This document shows positions 8,395-16,794 of a stretch of DNA of 36,321 bases, one piece after another. The translations under genes and the position numbers were made by a program. The stretch comes from UBA1672 sp964352375 (GTDB taxonomy: Bacteria; Pseudomonadota; Alphaproteobacteria; Micavibrionales; Micavibrionaceae): contig CAYGSA010000009.1 of NCBI GenBank assembly GCA_964352375.1, forward strand, positions 1 to 36,321, in the 5' to 3' direction. The notes beneath the pieces are model-generated. The model was given only the letters and a program-made list of their open reading frames with translations. It did not search any database and was not told where the DNA came from. Numbering within the stretch: position 1 is the first letter of the stretch; each line of letters begins with the position of its first letter.

Positions 8395-9042
8395 CTAACC
8401 CTTAAACCCCGTCGCCACAACATATTGCTCAGCGCTCTCTTTACGGCTGGCAGGGGGTTTGACATGTTTGACGGTCTTAAAGCTTTTCTTCAGCTGTGCC
8501 ATCAACTCGCTCTGCGTGCCACCCTGAAACACCTTGGTTATAAAAACACCGTCGGGCTTGAGCACCTCGCAGGCAAAATAAAACGCGGCTTCGGCGACCA
8601 TCATAATACGCAAATGATCCGTTTGCTTATGCCCCGTCGTGTTCGGTGCCATATCGCTCAGCACAACATCGGAAAGCCCGCCAAGCGCGCCTTTCAAAAT
8701 ATCGGGTGCATCCTCGGCCATAAAGTCCATTTGAAAATTTTGAACGCCAGGCATCTCGTCCATCTCAAGCAAATCAATCGCCACGACGGATGCTCCTAGC
8801 TCGGTTGCAACCTGACACCACCCTCCCGGCGCTGCGCCCAGATCGACAATTTTCATTCCTGGCTTGATGCAATCAAGCTTCTCGTTCATTTCCAAAAGCT
8901 TAAATGCCGCCCGCCCGCGATATCCATGCTTTTCAGCTTTATCAATATATGGGTCGTTGAGCTGACGCTTGAGCCACCGTGTAGAGGAATTCTTCCGCCC
9001 CTTCGCTGTTTTAACTTTAGTTTTGATCTTGTTTCTTGACAT
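8395..9042 (-). CDS. rlmE: 23S rRNA 2'-O-ribose methyltransferase (FtsJ/RrmJ)
   Basis: RlmE methylates U2552 in the A-loop of 23S rRNA on the 50S subunit. The 215-residue protein has the normal length and the FtsJ fold: an RAAFKLLE helix, the SAM loop VDLGAAPGGW (66-75) and the K-D-K-E catalytic residues as K48, D130 (LSDMAP), K170 (FITKVFQ) and E202 (SRKESAEQY). The basic N-terminus (SRNKIKTKVKTAKGRK) suits RNA binding. The small membrane gene upstream ends 9 bp before its ATG, so the two are probably cotranscribed. Confidence 0.95.
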   Translation of the reverse strand: MSRNKIKTKVKTAKGRKNSSTRWLKRQLNDPYIDKAEKHGYRGRAAFKLLEMNEKLDCIKPGMKIVDLGAAPGGWCQVATELGASVVAIDLLEMDEMPGVQNFQMDFMAEDAPDILKGALGGLSDVVLSDMAPNTTGHKQTDHLRIMMVAEAAFYFACEVLKPDGVFITKVFQGGTQSELMAQLKKSFKTVKHVKPPASRKESAEQYVVATGFKG

Positions 9043-9051
9043 ATTATAACC

Positions 9052-9399
9052 TTATAGCAGCATGCTCAAAGAACCAACCAAAAAGATCATAAAGAAAATA
9101 GAAAGACACGCCGCCAAAAAAACCACTCCTTGCGTGCGCCGTGAAAAATGCGCCATAAGAAGGAATAAAGCATAAAATATGCTCGTAACAAGCACTGCAC
9201 GCGTATGGACATGCGCGCTCCAAAGCCCCATAATACCGAAATCATAGCCAATGCTGGTCATGATTTCAACTTGGAGACGCGCAAGAATGATGCACGAAAT
9301 CACAAAACCCAAAGACCACCAGCGATGTTCTTTGTGCACGCCCCAATACATAATCGGAATCCAAATTAAATCAATCCAGTAATATAATACGCTAAACAT
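9052..9399 (-). CDS. Small integral membrane protein, 115 residues
   Basis: Not recognised. Four hydrophobic segments are visible, at about 1-19, 28-46, 68-86 and 92-112, joined by short loops with His and Arg (VHKEHRWW; HFSRRTQG). It is probably an inner-membrane protein. It is 9 bp upstream of rlmE on the same strand. Its ATG faces the M48 protease ATG across only 17 bp and has no obvious ribosome site, so the true start may be internal. Confidence 0.6.
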   Translation of the reverse strand: MFSVLYYWIDLIWIPIMYWGVHKEHRWWSLGFVISCIILARLQVEIMTSIGYDFGIMGLWSAHVHTRAVLVTSIFYALFLLMAHFSRRTQGVVFLAACLSIFFMIFLVGSLSMLL

Positions 9400-9416
9400 A
9401 CGAATAAGCTTAAGTG

Positions 9417-10766
9417 ATGAATAAACTGAAATACAGAACTAAAATTATTTTACTGACCATGCTCCTGGTGTGTCAGGTTTTTCCAGCGCATGCGCAAAGC
9501 CTGATCCGAGACACGGAAATCGAGCAAACTCTGAAAGAGTGGGGCAGCCCCGTGTTCAAAGCGGCGGGCCTCAACCCTGAGGCGGTCAATATTATTCTGA
9601 TCCAAAGCGATGCCATAAACGCATTCGTTGCAGGTGGCTCGAACATTTTTTTCTATACGGGCTTGATTGATAAAACAGACGGCCCGGGCGAAGTTATCGG
9701 CGTGCTCGCCCACGAGACAGGCCCCATCACAGGCGGACATCTTATACGCACCCGCGATGCACTGGAACGCGCCTCCTACGAAAGCATCATCGGCACAATC
9801 CTCGGCATTGGGGCGGCAATCTTGAGCGGTGATAGCGGCGCAGCGGCAGCGATATCCGCTGGCGGGAACACGCTTGCGCAGCGTCGCTTCCTCGCCCACA
9901 GCCGTGTTCAGGAATCCAGCGCCGACCAGGCGGCCTTGACCTTCTTTGAACAAGCAAAACTCAACCCCACGGGCCTCGCAACGTTCATGGATAAACTCAA
10001 GGCCGAAAGCTTCGTGCCCGAAAGCCAGCAAAGCGAATATGTCCGCACACACCCGCTCGTTGATAACCGCGTCGAAGCCCTCCAGCGCCGCATAGAAGAA
10101 TCCGTCTACAAAGACCAAGCCTTACCCAAAGAATGGGTCGAAAAACACGCGCGTATGAAAGCAAAGCTGGTTGGTTTCACCAAGCCAGGACAAATTCCAT
10201 GGGTTTACAATGACACAGACCACTCCATCGCCGCTGATTACGCCCGCGCCATTGCGGCATATCGTGAAAACAAAGTGGAGGAAGCCATAAAACGCATCGA
10301 CGATCTCCTGCTGCGTGAACCTCAAAACCCCTATTTCCACGAGCTAAAAGGTCAAATGCTCGTAGATTTCGGCCGCGTAGAGGATGCGGTAATGTCTTAT
10401 GCCATGGCGCTCCAGTACCTTCCGAATGCGCCGCTCATACAGGTAGCCTATGCCCACGCACTAATCGAATCCGCCAAGAATGACGAGCCAAAATATCTAA
10501 ACGAAGCCATTGAGAATCTGGAACTTGCCCTTATCAAAGAACCCCGCACAAGTCGGATACACCGCTTTCTAGCCATCGCCTATGGCAGGCAGGGCAACGA
10601 AAGCCGCGCCAAGATACATCTTGCGGAAGAGGCCTTATTGCAAAGGCGCATTGACTATGCCCAGCAGCACGCACAGGCTATTATTGCGCAAGAAAAAGAA
10701 GGAAGCCTCTTGTGGCTCAAGGCAAAAGATATATTATCTTTTATTGAAACAATGGAAAAAGGGTAA
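9417..10766 (+). CDS. M48-family periplasmic metalloprotease with TPR repeats (BepA/YfgC-like), motif altered
   Basis: BepA-like proteins are periplasmic zinc proteases and chaperones that control outer-membrane protein and LPS assembly. The ATG at 9417 is chosen over a GTG three bases earlier. A signal peptide ends near AHA-QS (residue 27). The M48 domain (about 30-240) has the N-terminal INAFVAGGSNIFFYTGL segment and the downstream zinc ligand region VQESSADQAAL (E166). Four or so TPR-type helices follow (about 260-440; for example LLREPQNPYFHELKGQ). The zinc motif, expected HExxH, reads HETGPITGGH (H99, E100, P103): the second histidine is replaced by proline through CAC-to-CCC at 9723-9725. 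Either the protein is catalytically dead or this is a base error. It heads the plus-strand block with dsbA-like genes and aroQ. Confidence 0.88.
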   Translation: MNKLKYRTKIILLTMLLVCQVFPAHAQSLIRDTEIEQTLKEWGSPVFKAAGLNPEAVNIILIQSDAINAFVAGGSNIFFYTGLIDKTDGPGEVIGVLAHETGPITGGHLIRTRDALERASYESIIGTILGIGAAILSGDSGAAAAISAGGNTLAQRRFLAHSRVQESSADQAALTFFEQAKLNPTGLATFMDKLKAESFVPESQQSEYVRTHPLVDNRVEALQRRIEESVYKDQALPKEWVEKHARMKAKLVGFTKPGQIPWVYNDTDHSIAADYARAIAAYRENKVEEAIKRIDDLLLREPQNPYFHELKGQMLVDFGRVEDAVMSYAMALQYLPNAPLIQVAYAHALIESAKNDEPKYLNEAIENLELALIKEPRTSRIHRFLAIAYGRQGNESRAKIHLAEEALLQRRIDYAQQHAQAIIAQEKEGSLLWLKAKDILSFIETMEKG

Positions 10767-10831
10767 CTTTCTTGAAAAATTATCCGAATAAGTTGGTCTA
10801 AACTGTATCTCAGCGTGAAGGAGTAAGAACA

Positions 10832-11584
10832 ATGAGAAAAAATAAAATAAAATTTTTAGCATTCGCAAGCTGCGTGGCTTTACTATGCGCACCAATCAGC
10901 GCAAACGCACAAAGCTTCACTGACGAGCAAACCAAAGAAATCGAAGTGCTGTTCAAAAAGTTCCTCGCAGAAAACCCGCAGGCAATTTTGGACTCGGTTG
11001 AAAATCATCGCGCCGATCAGGAAAGAAAGACTCAGCAAAGCGCACAAGAGAACCTCAAGGAATATATTGAGTTCTTCAAAAGCAATGACTTGCCGATGGC
11101 AGGTAACCCTGAAGGCGACGTGACTCTGGTCGAATTCTTTGACTATAACTGTGGATATTGCCGCAAAGCGTTCCAAGACATTCAAACAATTTTGGCGGAA
11201 GACAAAAACGTCCGCGTCATTTTTCAGGAAATGCCAATCCTCAGCCCGTCATCGAAAAAAATGGCGGCCTTCGCCCTTGCTGCTCTAAAGCAGGATAAAT
11301 ACTTTGAAATGCACACTGCCCTGATGGATTACAAAGGCAGCCAAACAGATGACGCCTACATCAAACTTGCTGAATCGATTGGCTTGGACATTGATCAGTT
11401 CAAAATAGATGTAGAACACCCTGATATAGGGGAGCAAATTAATAAAACATTGGATATGGCGCGTGACCTCGGTATTCGCGGTACACCAGGCTTCATTATC
11501 GGTGAAAAAATTTACCCTGGATATATTGGCGCTGATGGTCTTCGCAAAGGTTTGGAAGAAGCCCGCGCCGCCAAAGCACAGTAG
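10832..11584 (+). CDS. Periplasmic DsbA-family thiol:disulfide oxidoreductase (ScsC-like)
   Basis: The 250-residue protein begins with a signal peptide cleaved near ANA-QS (about 27). A helical, charged ScsC-type N-terminal region (about 28-90) follows, then a DsbA-fold thioredoxin domain. The redox site is C107-G-Y-C110 in FDYNCGYCRKAF, and the cis-proline loop is RGTPGFIIG. Such proteins oxidise or isomerise disulfides of exported proteins. AAGGAG 10 bp upstream of the ATG gives a strong start. It lies 65 bp after the M48 gene and 32 bp before a second Dsb-like gene, in an arrangement seen in other Alphaproteobacteria. Whether it acts as oxidase or isomerase cannot be told. Confidence 0.9.
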   Translation: MRKNKIKFLAFASCVALLCAPISANAQSFTDEQTKEIEVLFKKFLAENPQAILDSVENHRADQERKTQQSAQENLKEYIEFFKSNDLPMAGNPEGDVTLVEFFDYNCGYCRKAFQDIQTILAEDKNVRVIFQEMPILSPSSKKMAAFALAALKQDKYFEMHTALMDYKGSQTDDAYIKLAESIGLDIDQFKIDVEHPDIGEQINKTLDMARDLGIRGTPGFIIGEKIYPGYIGADGLRKGLEEARAAKAQ

Positions 11585-11616
11585 AAGCAGAATAAACAAA
11601 ACAGCCAGAATCACCC

Positions 11617-12246
11617 ATGAAGAACTTGACGAAAAAGCATAAAATTCTGATTGGACTTTTGATGCTGGCTGTTTTCTATTTAGCCTACAGCTTTATTCAA
11701 CTGCGTAACGATCTGTTCACGGTCTATGACGTGCCTGAAAAATACACATATAAAACATCCCCAACAGCAGATCTGATGGTCGTTGATTTCAATAAATATG
11801 GATGTACGCATTGCCAAGCGCTCCACCCCGTTCTTCTTGAGGCTATAAGGCGCGACGGAAACATCATCTATATCCCCCGCACAGTAACGTTCGCAGATGA
11901 CTGGAGCGGCGTGATCACATCGGCCGTCTATGCCGCAGCAGAACAGGGGAAATTTATTGAGATGTTTAACGCTGTCTATGATCATTGGCCGATTGATGAT
12001 GAAGAAACATTGTTAAAACGTGCAAAAGACATCGGCCTCGATACACATAAACTAGGGCGCGACATGAATGATCCCAATGTGATGGAATGGGTTAAAAAGA
12101 ATGACATGCATTTCGAGACTTGGGGCTTTAATTCGATTCCCACGCTTTTGATCGGCAAAAATCAAATCTATAAGCAAGGAGAGCAAACACCGACTGTTGC
12201 CGAAATCCTTGAGAAATTCGCAGAAGCCAGAGCGAAATGGCTATGA
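11617..12246 (+). CDS. Membrane-anchored DsbA-like thioredoxin-fold protein
   Basis: The 209-residue protein has an uncleaved N-terminal anchor (IGLLMLAVFYLAYSFI, about 12-27) and a periplasmic thioredoxin-like domain. The redox motif is C63-T-H-C66 (NKYGCTHCQALHP), and a cis-proline loop reads NSIPTLLIG. It probably passes electrons to or from the soluble DsbA-like protein encoded just upstream, although that is inference from adjacency. Its last codons overlap the aroQ start (ATG 12237 lies inside this gene), so translation is likely coupled. Confidence 0.85.
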   Translation: MKNLTKKHKILIGLLMLAVFYLAYSFIQLRNDLFTVYDVPEKYTYKTSPTADLMVVDFNKYGCTHCQALHPVLLEAIRRDGNIIYIPRTVTFADDWSGVITSAVYAAAEQGKFIEMFNAVYDHWPIDDEETLLKRAKDIGLDTHKLGRDMNDPNVMEWVKKNDMHFETWGFNSIPTLLIGKNQIYKQGEQTPTVAEILEKFAEARAKWL

Positions 12247-12686
12247 AAAAAATCTTGATTTTAAATGGCCCAAATCTCAATATGCTCGGTCTACGCGAGC
12301 CAGAGATCTACGGCGCACAGACCTTGCAAGACATTGAGCATCTATGCACGGCCAAAGCAAAAGCGCTGAATGTGCAAATCAATTTCAAACAATCCAACCA
12401 CGAAGGCGCGCTTGTCGATTGGATTCAACAAGCGCGTGAAAAAATTGACGGCATTATTATAAACGCTGCGGCCTACACGCACACGTCAATCGCAATCCAC
12501 GACGCCCTTAAGCTGCACGACATACCAATAATAGAAGTCCACATTTCCGACCCCAAACAACGCGAGGAATTCCGTCACATCTCCTACATAGAACCCCTCG
12601 CGACAGAAATAATTATGGGACAAGGCGCACATGGTTATGAAATGGCGCTTGATAAACTTGCAAAACTTTTGTATTCAAAGACTTAA
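12237..12686 (+). CDS. aroQ: Type II 3-dehydroquinate dehydratase
   Basis: AroQ converts 3-dehydroquinate to 3-dehydroshikimate, the third shikimate-pathway step. The 149-residue protein has the normal size of the dodecameric type II enzyme. ILILNGPNLNMLGLREPEIYG includes the N-terminal loop and the catalytic tyrosine (Y25), NAAAYTHTSIAI lies in the middle, EVHISDP forms the substrate-binding strand, and GQGAHGYEMAL carries the catalytic histidine. The start could equally be ATG 12243 (two residues shorter). Neither has a strong ribosome site, which fits coupling to the overlapping upstream gene. Position before accB-accC is common in this class. Confidence 0.95.
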   Translation: MAMKKILILNGPNLNMLGLREPEIYGAQTLQDIEHLCTAKAKALNVQINFKQSNHEGALVDWIQQAREKIDGIIINAAAYTHTSIAIHDALKLHDIPIIEVHISDPKQREEFRHISYIEPLATEIIMGQGAHGYEMALDKLAKLLYSKT

Positions 12687-12720
12687 GAAAAAATATTGAA
12701 ATAACAAATAAGATAAATTG

Positions 12721-13164
12721 ATGAAAATTGATTCCGATGCGATTAAAGAGCTCGCAGATTTATTGAATGAAACGGGTCTAACTGAAATCGAAGTTGCAGA
12801 TGGCGACAAAGCTATTCGTGTCTCCAAAGGCGGCGGCGTTGTTGCCGCAGCGCCCGTACAAATGGCCTCAGACCCCGCCGTGCCACAAAAGGCAAGCTTA
12901 GACGCCCCCGCACAAACCGCATCCGCACATCCTGGCGCAATAAAGTCACCAATGGTCGGCACCGCCTATCTGCAATCAGAGCCAGGCGCACCACCCTTCA
13001 TGAAAAAAGGCGATACAGTTAATATAGGCGATACCCTTGTTATTATCGAAGCCATGAAAGTCATGAACCCAATCAAGGCAGAAACATCAGGCACAGTAAC
13101 GCAAATGCTTGTCACAAACGGTCAACCTATTGAATTTGGTGACGTTCTGATGGTGATAGAGTAA
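12721..13164 (+). CDS. accB: Biotin carboxyl carrier protein of acetyl-CoA carboxylase
   Basis: AccB carries biotin between the biotin carboxylase and carboxyltransferase in malonyl-CoA formation. From ATG 12721 (a TTG directly before it is less likely) it is 147 residues. An N-terminal dimerisation-like part is followed by an Ala/Pro-rich linker (about 40-75) and the biotinyl domain, with biotin attached at K113 in EAMKVMN. The SPMVGTAY and thumb-like LQSEPGAPPF segments are typical. accC begins one base after its stop, so the pair is translationally coupled. Confidence 0.95.
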   Translation: MKIDSDAIKELADLLNETGLTEIEVADGDKAIRVSKGGGVVAAAPVQMASDPAVPQKASLDAPAQTASAHPGAIKSPMVGTAYLQSEPGAPPFMKKGDTVNIGDTLVIIEAMKVMNPIKAETSGTVTQMLVTNGQPIEFGDVLMVIE

Positions 13165-13165
13165 A

Positions 13166-14518
13166 ATGTTCAAGAAAATCCTCATTGCCAACCGTGGTGA
13201 AATCGCTCTTCGGATCATACGTGCCTGTCGAGAGATGGGTATTAAAACCGTAGCGGTGCATTCAACAGCAGATGCCAGCTCTATGGCGGTTCGCCTCGCA
13301 GATGAATCGGTGTGTATTGGCCCCCCCGCCGGTAAAGACAGCTATCTTAACATTCCTGCCATTCTTACCGCCGCCGCCCTAACAGGCGCAGAGGCCATTC
13401 ACCCCGGCTATGGCTTCCTTTCCGAAAACGCACAATTCGCTCGTATGGTTGAAGAACATGGCTTTACGTTTATTGGTCCCTCTGCTGATCTTATCGACAA
13501 AATGGGCGATAAAGTCACCGCGAAACAAACGGTGATAGCATTAGGCTTGCCGGTTGTTCCCGGTTCACCCGGCGCAGTGGAAACAGCGGAAGACGGAAAG
13601 AAAATGTCTATCGATATGGGCTTCCCCGTGTTAATCAAGGCCGCAAGTGGCGGTGGCGGTAAAGGTATGCAGGTCATCCGCGAAGAGGGTGAGTTCGTCG
13701 AAAAATACAACACCGCTCGCTCAGAAGCCAAAGCGAACTTCGGTGATGATACAGTTTATATCGAAAAATACCTCGAAAAACCGCGTCACATTGAAATCCA
13801 GGTTTTCGGCGATACGCACGGTAATGCAATACACCTCGGAGAGCGCGATTGCTCAATCCAGCGCCGTCACCAGAAATTGATAGAAGAAGGCCCTTCGCCA
13901 ATTCTGTCGCACGAAGAACGCAAATATATTGGTAAACTTGCCGCGGATACTGTGCGCGGCCTCGGGTATCTTGGCGCAGGAACAATCGAATTCTTGTATG
14001 AAGACGGTAAATTCTACTTCATGGAAATGAACACCCGTATTCAAGTGGAACACCCCGTCACTGAAATGATCACAGGCATTGATCTCATCGCCGAGCAAAT
14101 CCGCGTCGCCGCAGGCGAGGAGTTAACCATTAAAAACACAGACGATTTCCGCTTTCGTGGACACGCGATTGAAATCCGTATAAACGCCGAAGATCCTGAT
14201 ACATTCGTCCCGTCCCCTGGAAAAATCACACAATTCCATGCGCCTGGCGGCTTGGGAGTGCGCTTCGACAGCGCAATTTACGCAGGATATTCAATTCCTC
14301 CACATTACGACTCCATGATCGGCAAGCTCATTGTCCATGGCCGCAACCGTGAAGAATGCATTAAACGGTTGCTCCGTGCCATCCGTGAGACCGTAATTGA
14401 GGGCGTGAAAACAACTTTGCCATTGCATGAATGGATATTGAACGAACCCGAATTCAGATCAGGTGATTACACCATCCACTGGCTAGAGAAAAAGCTCGAA
14501 GAAAAAAACGGAGCATAA
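13166..14518 (+). CDS. accC: Biotin carboxylase subunit of acetyl-CoA carboxylase
   Basis: AccC uses ATP and bicarbonate to carboxylate the biotin on AccB, the first committed step of fatty-acid synthesis. The 450-residue product has the typical length and begins FKKILIANRGEIALRI. The ATP-grasp glycine loop is GGGGKG (162-167), and the active-site run NTRIQVEHPVTE (289-300) includes R291 and E295. The KMGDK and ERDCSIQRRHQK segments are also present. It follows accB by one base. The stop overlaps the AAGGAG that serves the next gene. Confidence 0.97.
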   Translation: MFKKILIANRGEIALRIIRACREMGIKTVAVHSTADASSMAVRLADESVCIGPPAGKDSYLNIPAILTAAALTGAEAIHPGYGFLSENAQFARMVEEHGFTFIGPSADLIDKMGDKVTAKQTVIALGLPVVPGSPGAVETAEDGKKMSIDMGFPVLIKAASGGGGKGMQVIREEGEFVEKYNTARSEAKANFGDDTVYIEKYLEKPRHIEIQVFGDTHGNAIHLGERDCSIQRRHQKLIEEGPSPILSHEERKYIGKLAADTVRGLGYLGAGTIEFLYEDGKFYFMEMNTRIQVEHPVTEMITGIDLIAEQIRVAAGEELTIKNTDDFRFRGHAIEIRINAEDPDTFVPSPGKITQFHAPGGLGVRFDSAIYAGYSIPPHYDSMIGKLIVHGRNREECIKRLLRAIRETVIEGVKTTLPLHEWILNEPEFRSGDYTIHWLEKKLEEKNGA

Positions 14519-14528
14519 GGAGCATAAT

Positions 14529-15137
14529 ATGCATGTCACTATAATTTCAGGATCGCACCGCCCGCAGGCACAATCTTTGAAAGTTGCAAATTGGATCTCG
14601 GACGCACTGCAAAAGAAATCATCCACCACAGACATCATAAGCCTCTCTGGCAATGATATCCCCCTGTGGGACGAAAGCGCATGGAACCCAGAATCAGATC
14701 TCGCAAATCAAGTTAAACCTCACTTGAAAAAAATCACAAGCGCCGACGCACTCATCATCATTGCACCCGAATGGGACGGCATGGTACCTGGTGGATTAAA
14801 GAATTTCTTGCTCTATGTCTCATCACAGCATGCAGCGCATAAACCGACATTACTGGTTGGCGTCTCCGCCAGCCGCGGCGGCACATACCCCATCGCAGAA
14901 CTTCGCATGAGCGGCTTTAAAAACAACCGCATGCTTTACATACCAGATCACCTCATCGTCCAAAATGTCGAAAACGTGATGAATGATCACAACATGGACA
15001 CGAACAATGAAAACGATTCTTACATAAAAAACCGTGCACATTATTCTCTAGATATTCTTTTAACTTACGCTAAAGCGCTCAAACCAATGCGTGAAGAAAA
15101 CGACCTTCTAAAAAAAGAATATCCTTTCGGCATGTAA
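14529..15137 (+). CDS. NADPH-dependent FMN reductase-like flavoprotein
   Basis: The 202-residue protein has the flavodoxin-like fold of the NADPH-dependent FMN/quinone reductase family. The N-terminal phosphate loop reads IISGSHRPQAQS, and the isoalloxazine loop PEWDGMVPGGLKNF corresponds to the usual PEYNGS-P-LKN. A second loop, SASRGGTYPIAELR, also matches. Reactions in this family range from azo or quinone reduction to flavin supply, and no substrate can be assigned. AAGGAG at the accC stop drives its start. Its place between accC and aat looks like an insertion into an otherwise common gene order. Confidence 0.85.
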   Translation: MHVTIISGSHRPQAQSLKVANWISDALQKKSSTTDIISLSGNDIPLWDESAWNPESDLANQVKPHLKKITSADALIIIAPEWDGMVPGGLKNFLLYVSSQHAAHKPTLLVGVSASRGGTYPIAELRMSGFKNNRMLYIPDHLIVQNVENVMNDHNMDTNNENDSYIKNRAHYSLDILLTYAKALKPMREENDLLKKEYPFGM

Positions 15138-15172
15138 TAGCCTGATGACAGAAAATTTGTAATACTAACCGA

Positions 15173-15817
15173 ATGCAAATTGTCCTAACGCCCGAAATTC
15201 TACTCACCGCCTACAGCCAAGGCTTATTTCCCATGGCGCACAGCGCCCATGCAGGATACGTGGAATGGGTTTGCCCGGAAAGACGTGGTCAACTCTCCAT
15301 ACCCAATTTGCACATCCCCAAAAGCCTCAAAAAAGCAATAAAGCGCGGCGGCTACGCAATTAAAATTAACACCGCATTTAAGGACGTCATAGAAGCTTGC
15401 GCCGAGGCCACAAGCGATCGCCCCGACACATGGATCAACTCCCAAATCATAGACGCCTATTGTGCACTTCATAAAAAAGGCCACGCTCACAGCGTCGAAT
15501 ATTGGCAAGGGCATGAGCTTCTAGGCGGCCTGTACGGCATCTCAATCGGCGGCGCATTCTTTGGCGAAAGCATGTTTTCCCGCACAACCAACGCCAGTAA
15601 AATCGCGCTGATCCATCTGGCAGCAAGATTAAATCAGGCGGGCTACGAAATTCTCGATACACAATTCACCAATGACCACCTCGAACAATTCGGGGTCTAT
15701 GAACTTAATCATAAAGACTACATAAAAGCCTTGGAACCAGCACTCAGAAAAATCTGCGTTTTTGATTTTAAAAATCCAACAGAACAAGAGATGCTCAAAG
15801 CCTACCTTAAATCCTAG
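15173..15817 (+). CDS. aat: Leucyl/phenylalanyl-tRNA--protein transferase
   Basis: Aat adds Leu or Phe to proteins with N-terminal Lys or Arg, creating N-degrons read by ClpS and degraded by ClpAP. The 214-residue protein shows the family hallmarks: LLTAYSQGLFPMA near the start, WVCPERRGQL, DTWINSQIIDAY, HSVEYW, and GGLYGISIGGAFFGESMFS followed by DTQFTNDHLEQFG. clpS and clpA are present later in this window, so the whole N-end rule branch is encoded within 9 kb. It ends 4 bp inside the convergent DUF2155 gene. Confidence 0.96.
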   Translation: MQIVLTPEILLTAYSQGLFPMAHSAHAGYVEWVCPERRGQLSIPNLHIPKSLKKAIKRGGYAIKINTAFKDVIEACAEATSDRPDTWINSQIIDAYCALHKKGHAHSVEYWQGHELLGGLYGISIGGAFFGESMFSRTTNASKIALIHLAARLNQAGYEILDTQFTNDHLEQFGVYELNHKDYIKALEPALRKICVFDFKNPTEQEMLKAYLKS

Positions 15818-16287
15818 TCCTTCAACAAGTCTTGCTCATCTTCTGACGGAGGCGGCGTAACATCGGACTCTTCATCGGTCACGTCTTCGATTGCGATTTG
15901 CTCATAATCCAGACAATCCAGAACCCATACATCATAAATCGGATGATCCATCGCCGACAGAGCAGGTGAGGAAGCAAACATCCAGCCACTAAACACCCAC
16001 TCGGCCTTATCTTCTGAATTAACTTCCCAAATTTCTAAAAACGATGCGGATTCAGGTTCCTCAAGCGGAGAGCTTTTCTTGCAAACGCGTGGACGAATAT
16101 AAAGCGGGCCAAATTTAACCGTTGACCCAATCCGCACGTTAAAAGTCTCCGTTCGCGCTGTGGCTTTATCAAGAGTTTGCAAGCGAACACGCGGATACTC
16201 CGTCATTTCCTGCTGGGCCTTAACAGGCGCAGAAAAAGCAAAAAAGCCACATAACGCAGCGAGTAAAAACCTACTCTGATTTTTCAT
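15814..16287 (-). CDS. DUF2155 periplasmic protein
   Basis: The 157-residue protein has a signal peptide ending near VKA-QQ (about 25) and a DUF2155 domain. It carries the recognisable RLQTLDKATARTETF segment, the phrase FGPLYIRPRVCKK and the ending FSGWMFASSPALSAMDHPIYDVWVLDC, with two cysteines that may form a disulfide. An acidic, Pro-rich tail follows. Function is unknown. In Alphaproteobacteria it commonly sits near aat, accBC and NDUFA12, as here. It overlaps the MlaD-like gene upstream by 17 bp, so the two are cotranscribed. Confidence 0.88.
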   Translation of the reverse strand: MKNQSRFLLAALCGFFAFSAPVKAQQEMTEYPRVRLQTLDKATARTETFNVRIGSTVKFGPLYIRPRVCKKSSPLEEPESASFLEIWEVNSEDKAEWVFSGWMFASSPALSAMDHPIYDVWVLDCLDYEQIAIEDVTDEESDVTPPPSEDEQDLLKD

Positions 16288-16726
16288 CTTGAATACTAAA
16301 TATGAATTGACCTAAAAGCTGCTCAAGGTTTTGCGGAGCTTGGGTATACTGAACTGCGCCGCCATCCTCGATAATGTCCTCATCTGCGCCAGGTTCCAGA
16401 GCTAAATACTGCCCGCCAAGAAGGCTCTCACTGCTGATCAGCGCCGCTGTATCAGTGGGAAGAGAATACCCGCTCCGAATATTCATATAAACGCGGGCCA
16501 AATAGGTTTCAGGCATAAGCGCAACTTGTGCAACAGTGCCAACTTTAACGCCGCTAATTTGCACCGCATCACCCGCTTTCAGGCCACCAACACTGGAAAA
16601 ATCAGCAGTAATAATATAGCCATCCGACGCGCCAACATCCGCTGTTTTGACGCTATAGGCTAAAAAGGCGCAGGCAACGAAGACAACAATCGCCCCTAAA
16701 ACTGTTTCTGCAATACTGCGTTTCAT
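16271..16726 (-). CDS. MlaD-family phospholipid-transport substrate-binding protein
   Basis: The 151-residue protein has one N-terminal membrane anchor (about 8-26) and a periplasmic MCE/MlaD domain reading GYIITADFSSVGGLKAGDAV and ISGVKVGTV, with SSESLLGGQYLALEPG near the C-terminus. MlaD hexamers bind phospholipids for transport between inner and outer membranes. The permease and ATPase genes (mlaE, mlaF) are not in this window. It overlaps the DUF2155 gene, in the order often seen in this class. Confidence 0.88.
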   Translation of the reverse strand: MKRSIAETVLGAIVVFVACAFLAYSVKTADVGASDGYIITADFSSVGGLKAGDAVQISGVKVGTVAQVALMPETYLARVYMNIRSGYSLPTDTAALISSESLLGGQYLALEPGADEDIIEDGGAVQYTQAPQNLEQLLGQFIFSIQDEKSE

Positions 16727-16794
16727 CGGTAAAATCTCTTTTAAAATTTAAAAAAACAATATGACTCGCGGATGTAAGAAAGTCCAGAGCCGAG

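Noticed and set aside
8319..8465. N-terminal extension of the small gene ending at 8058
   Set aside because: It reads through the rlmE 3' end and a palindromic repeat. A good ribosome site precedes ATG 8318.
10767..10831. Promoter between the M48 gene and the dsbA-like gene
   Set aside because: A TTGAAA is present but no -10 box lies at acceptable spacing.
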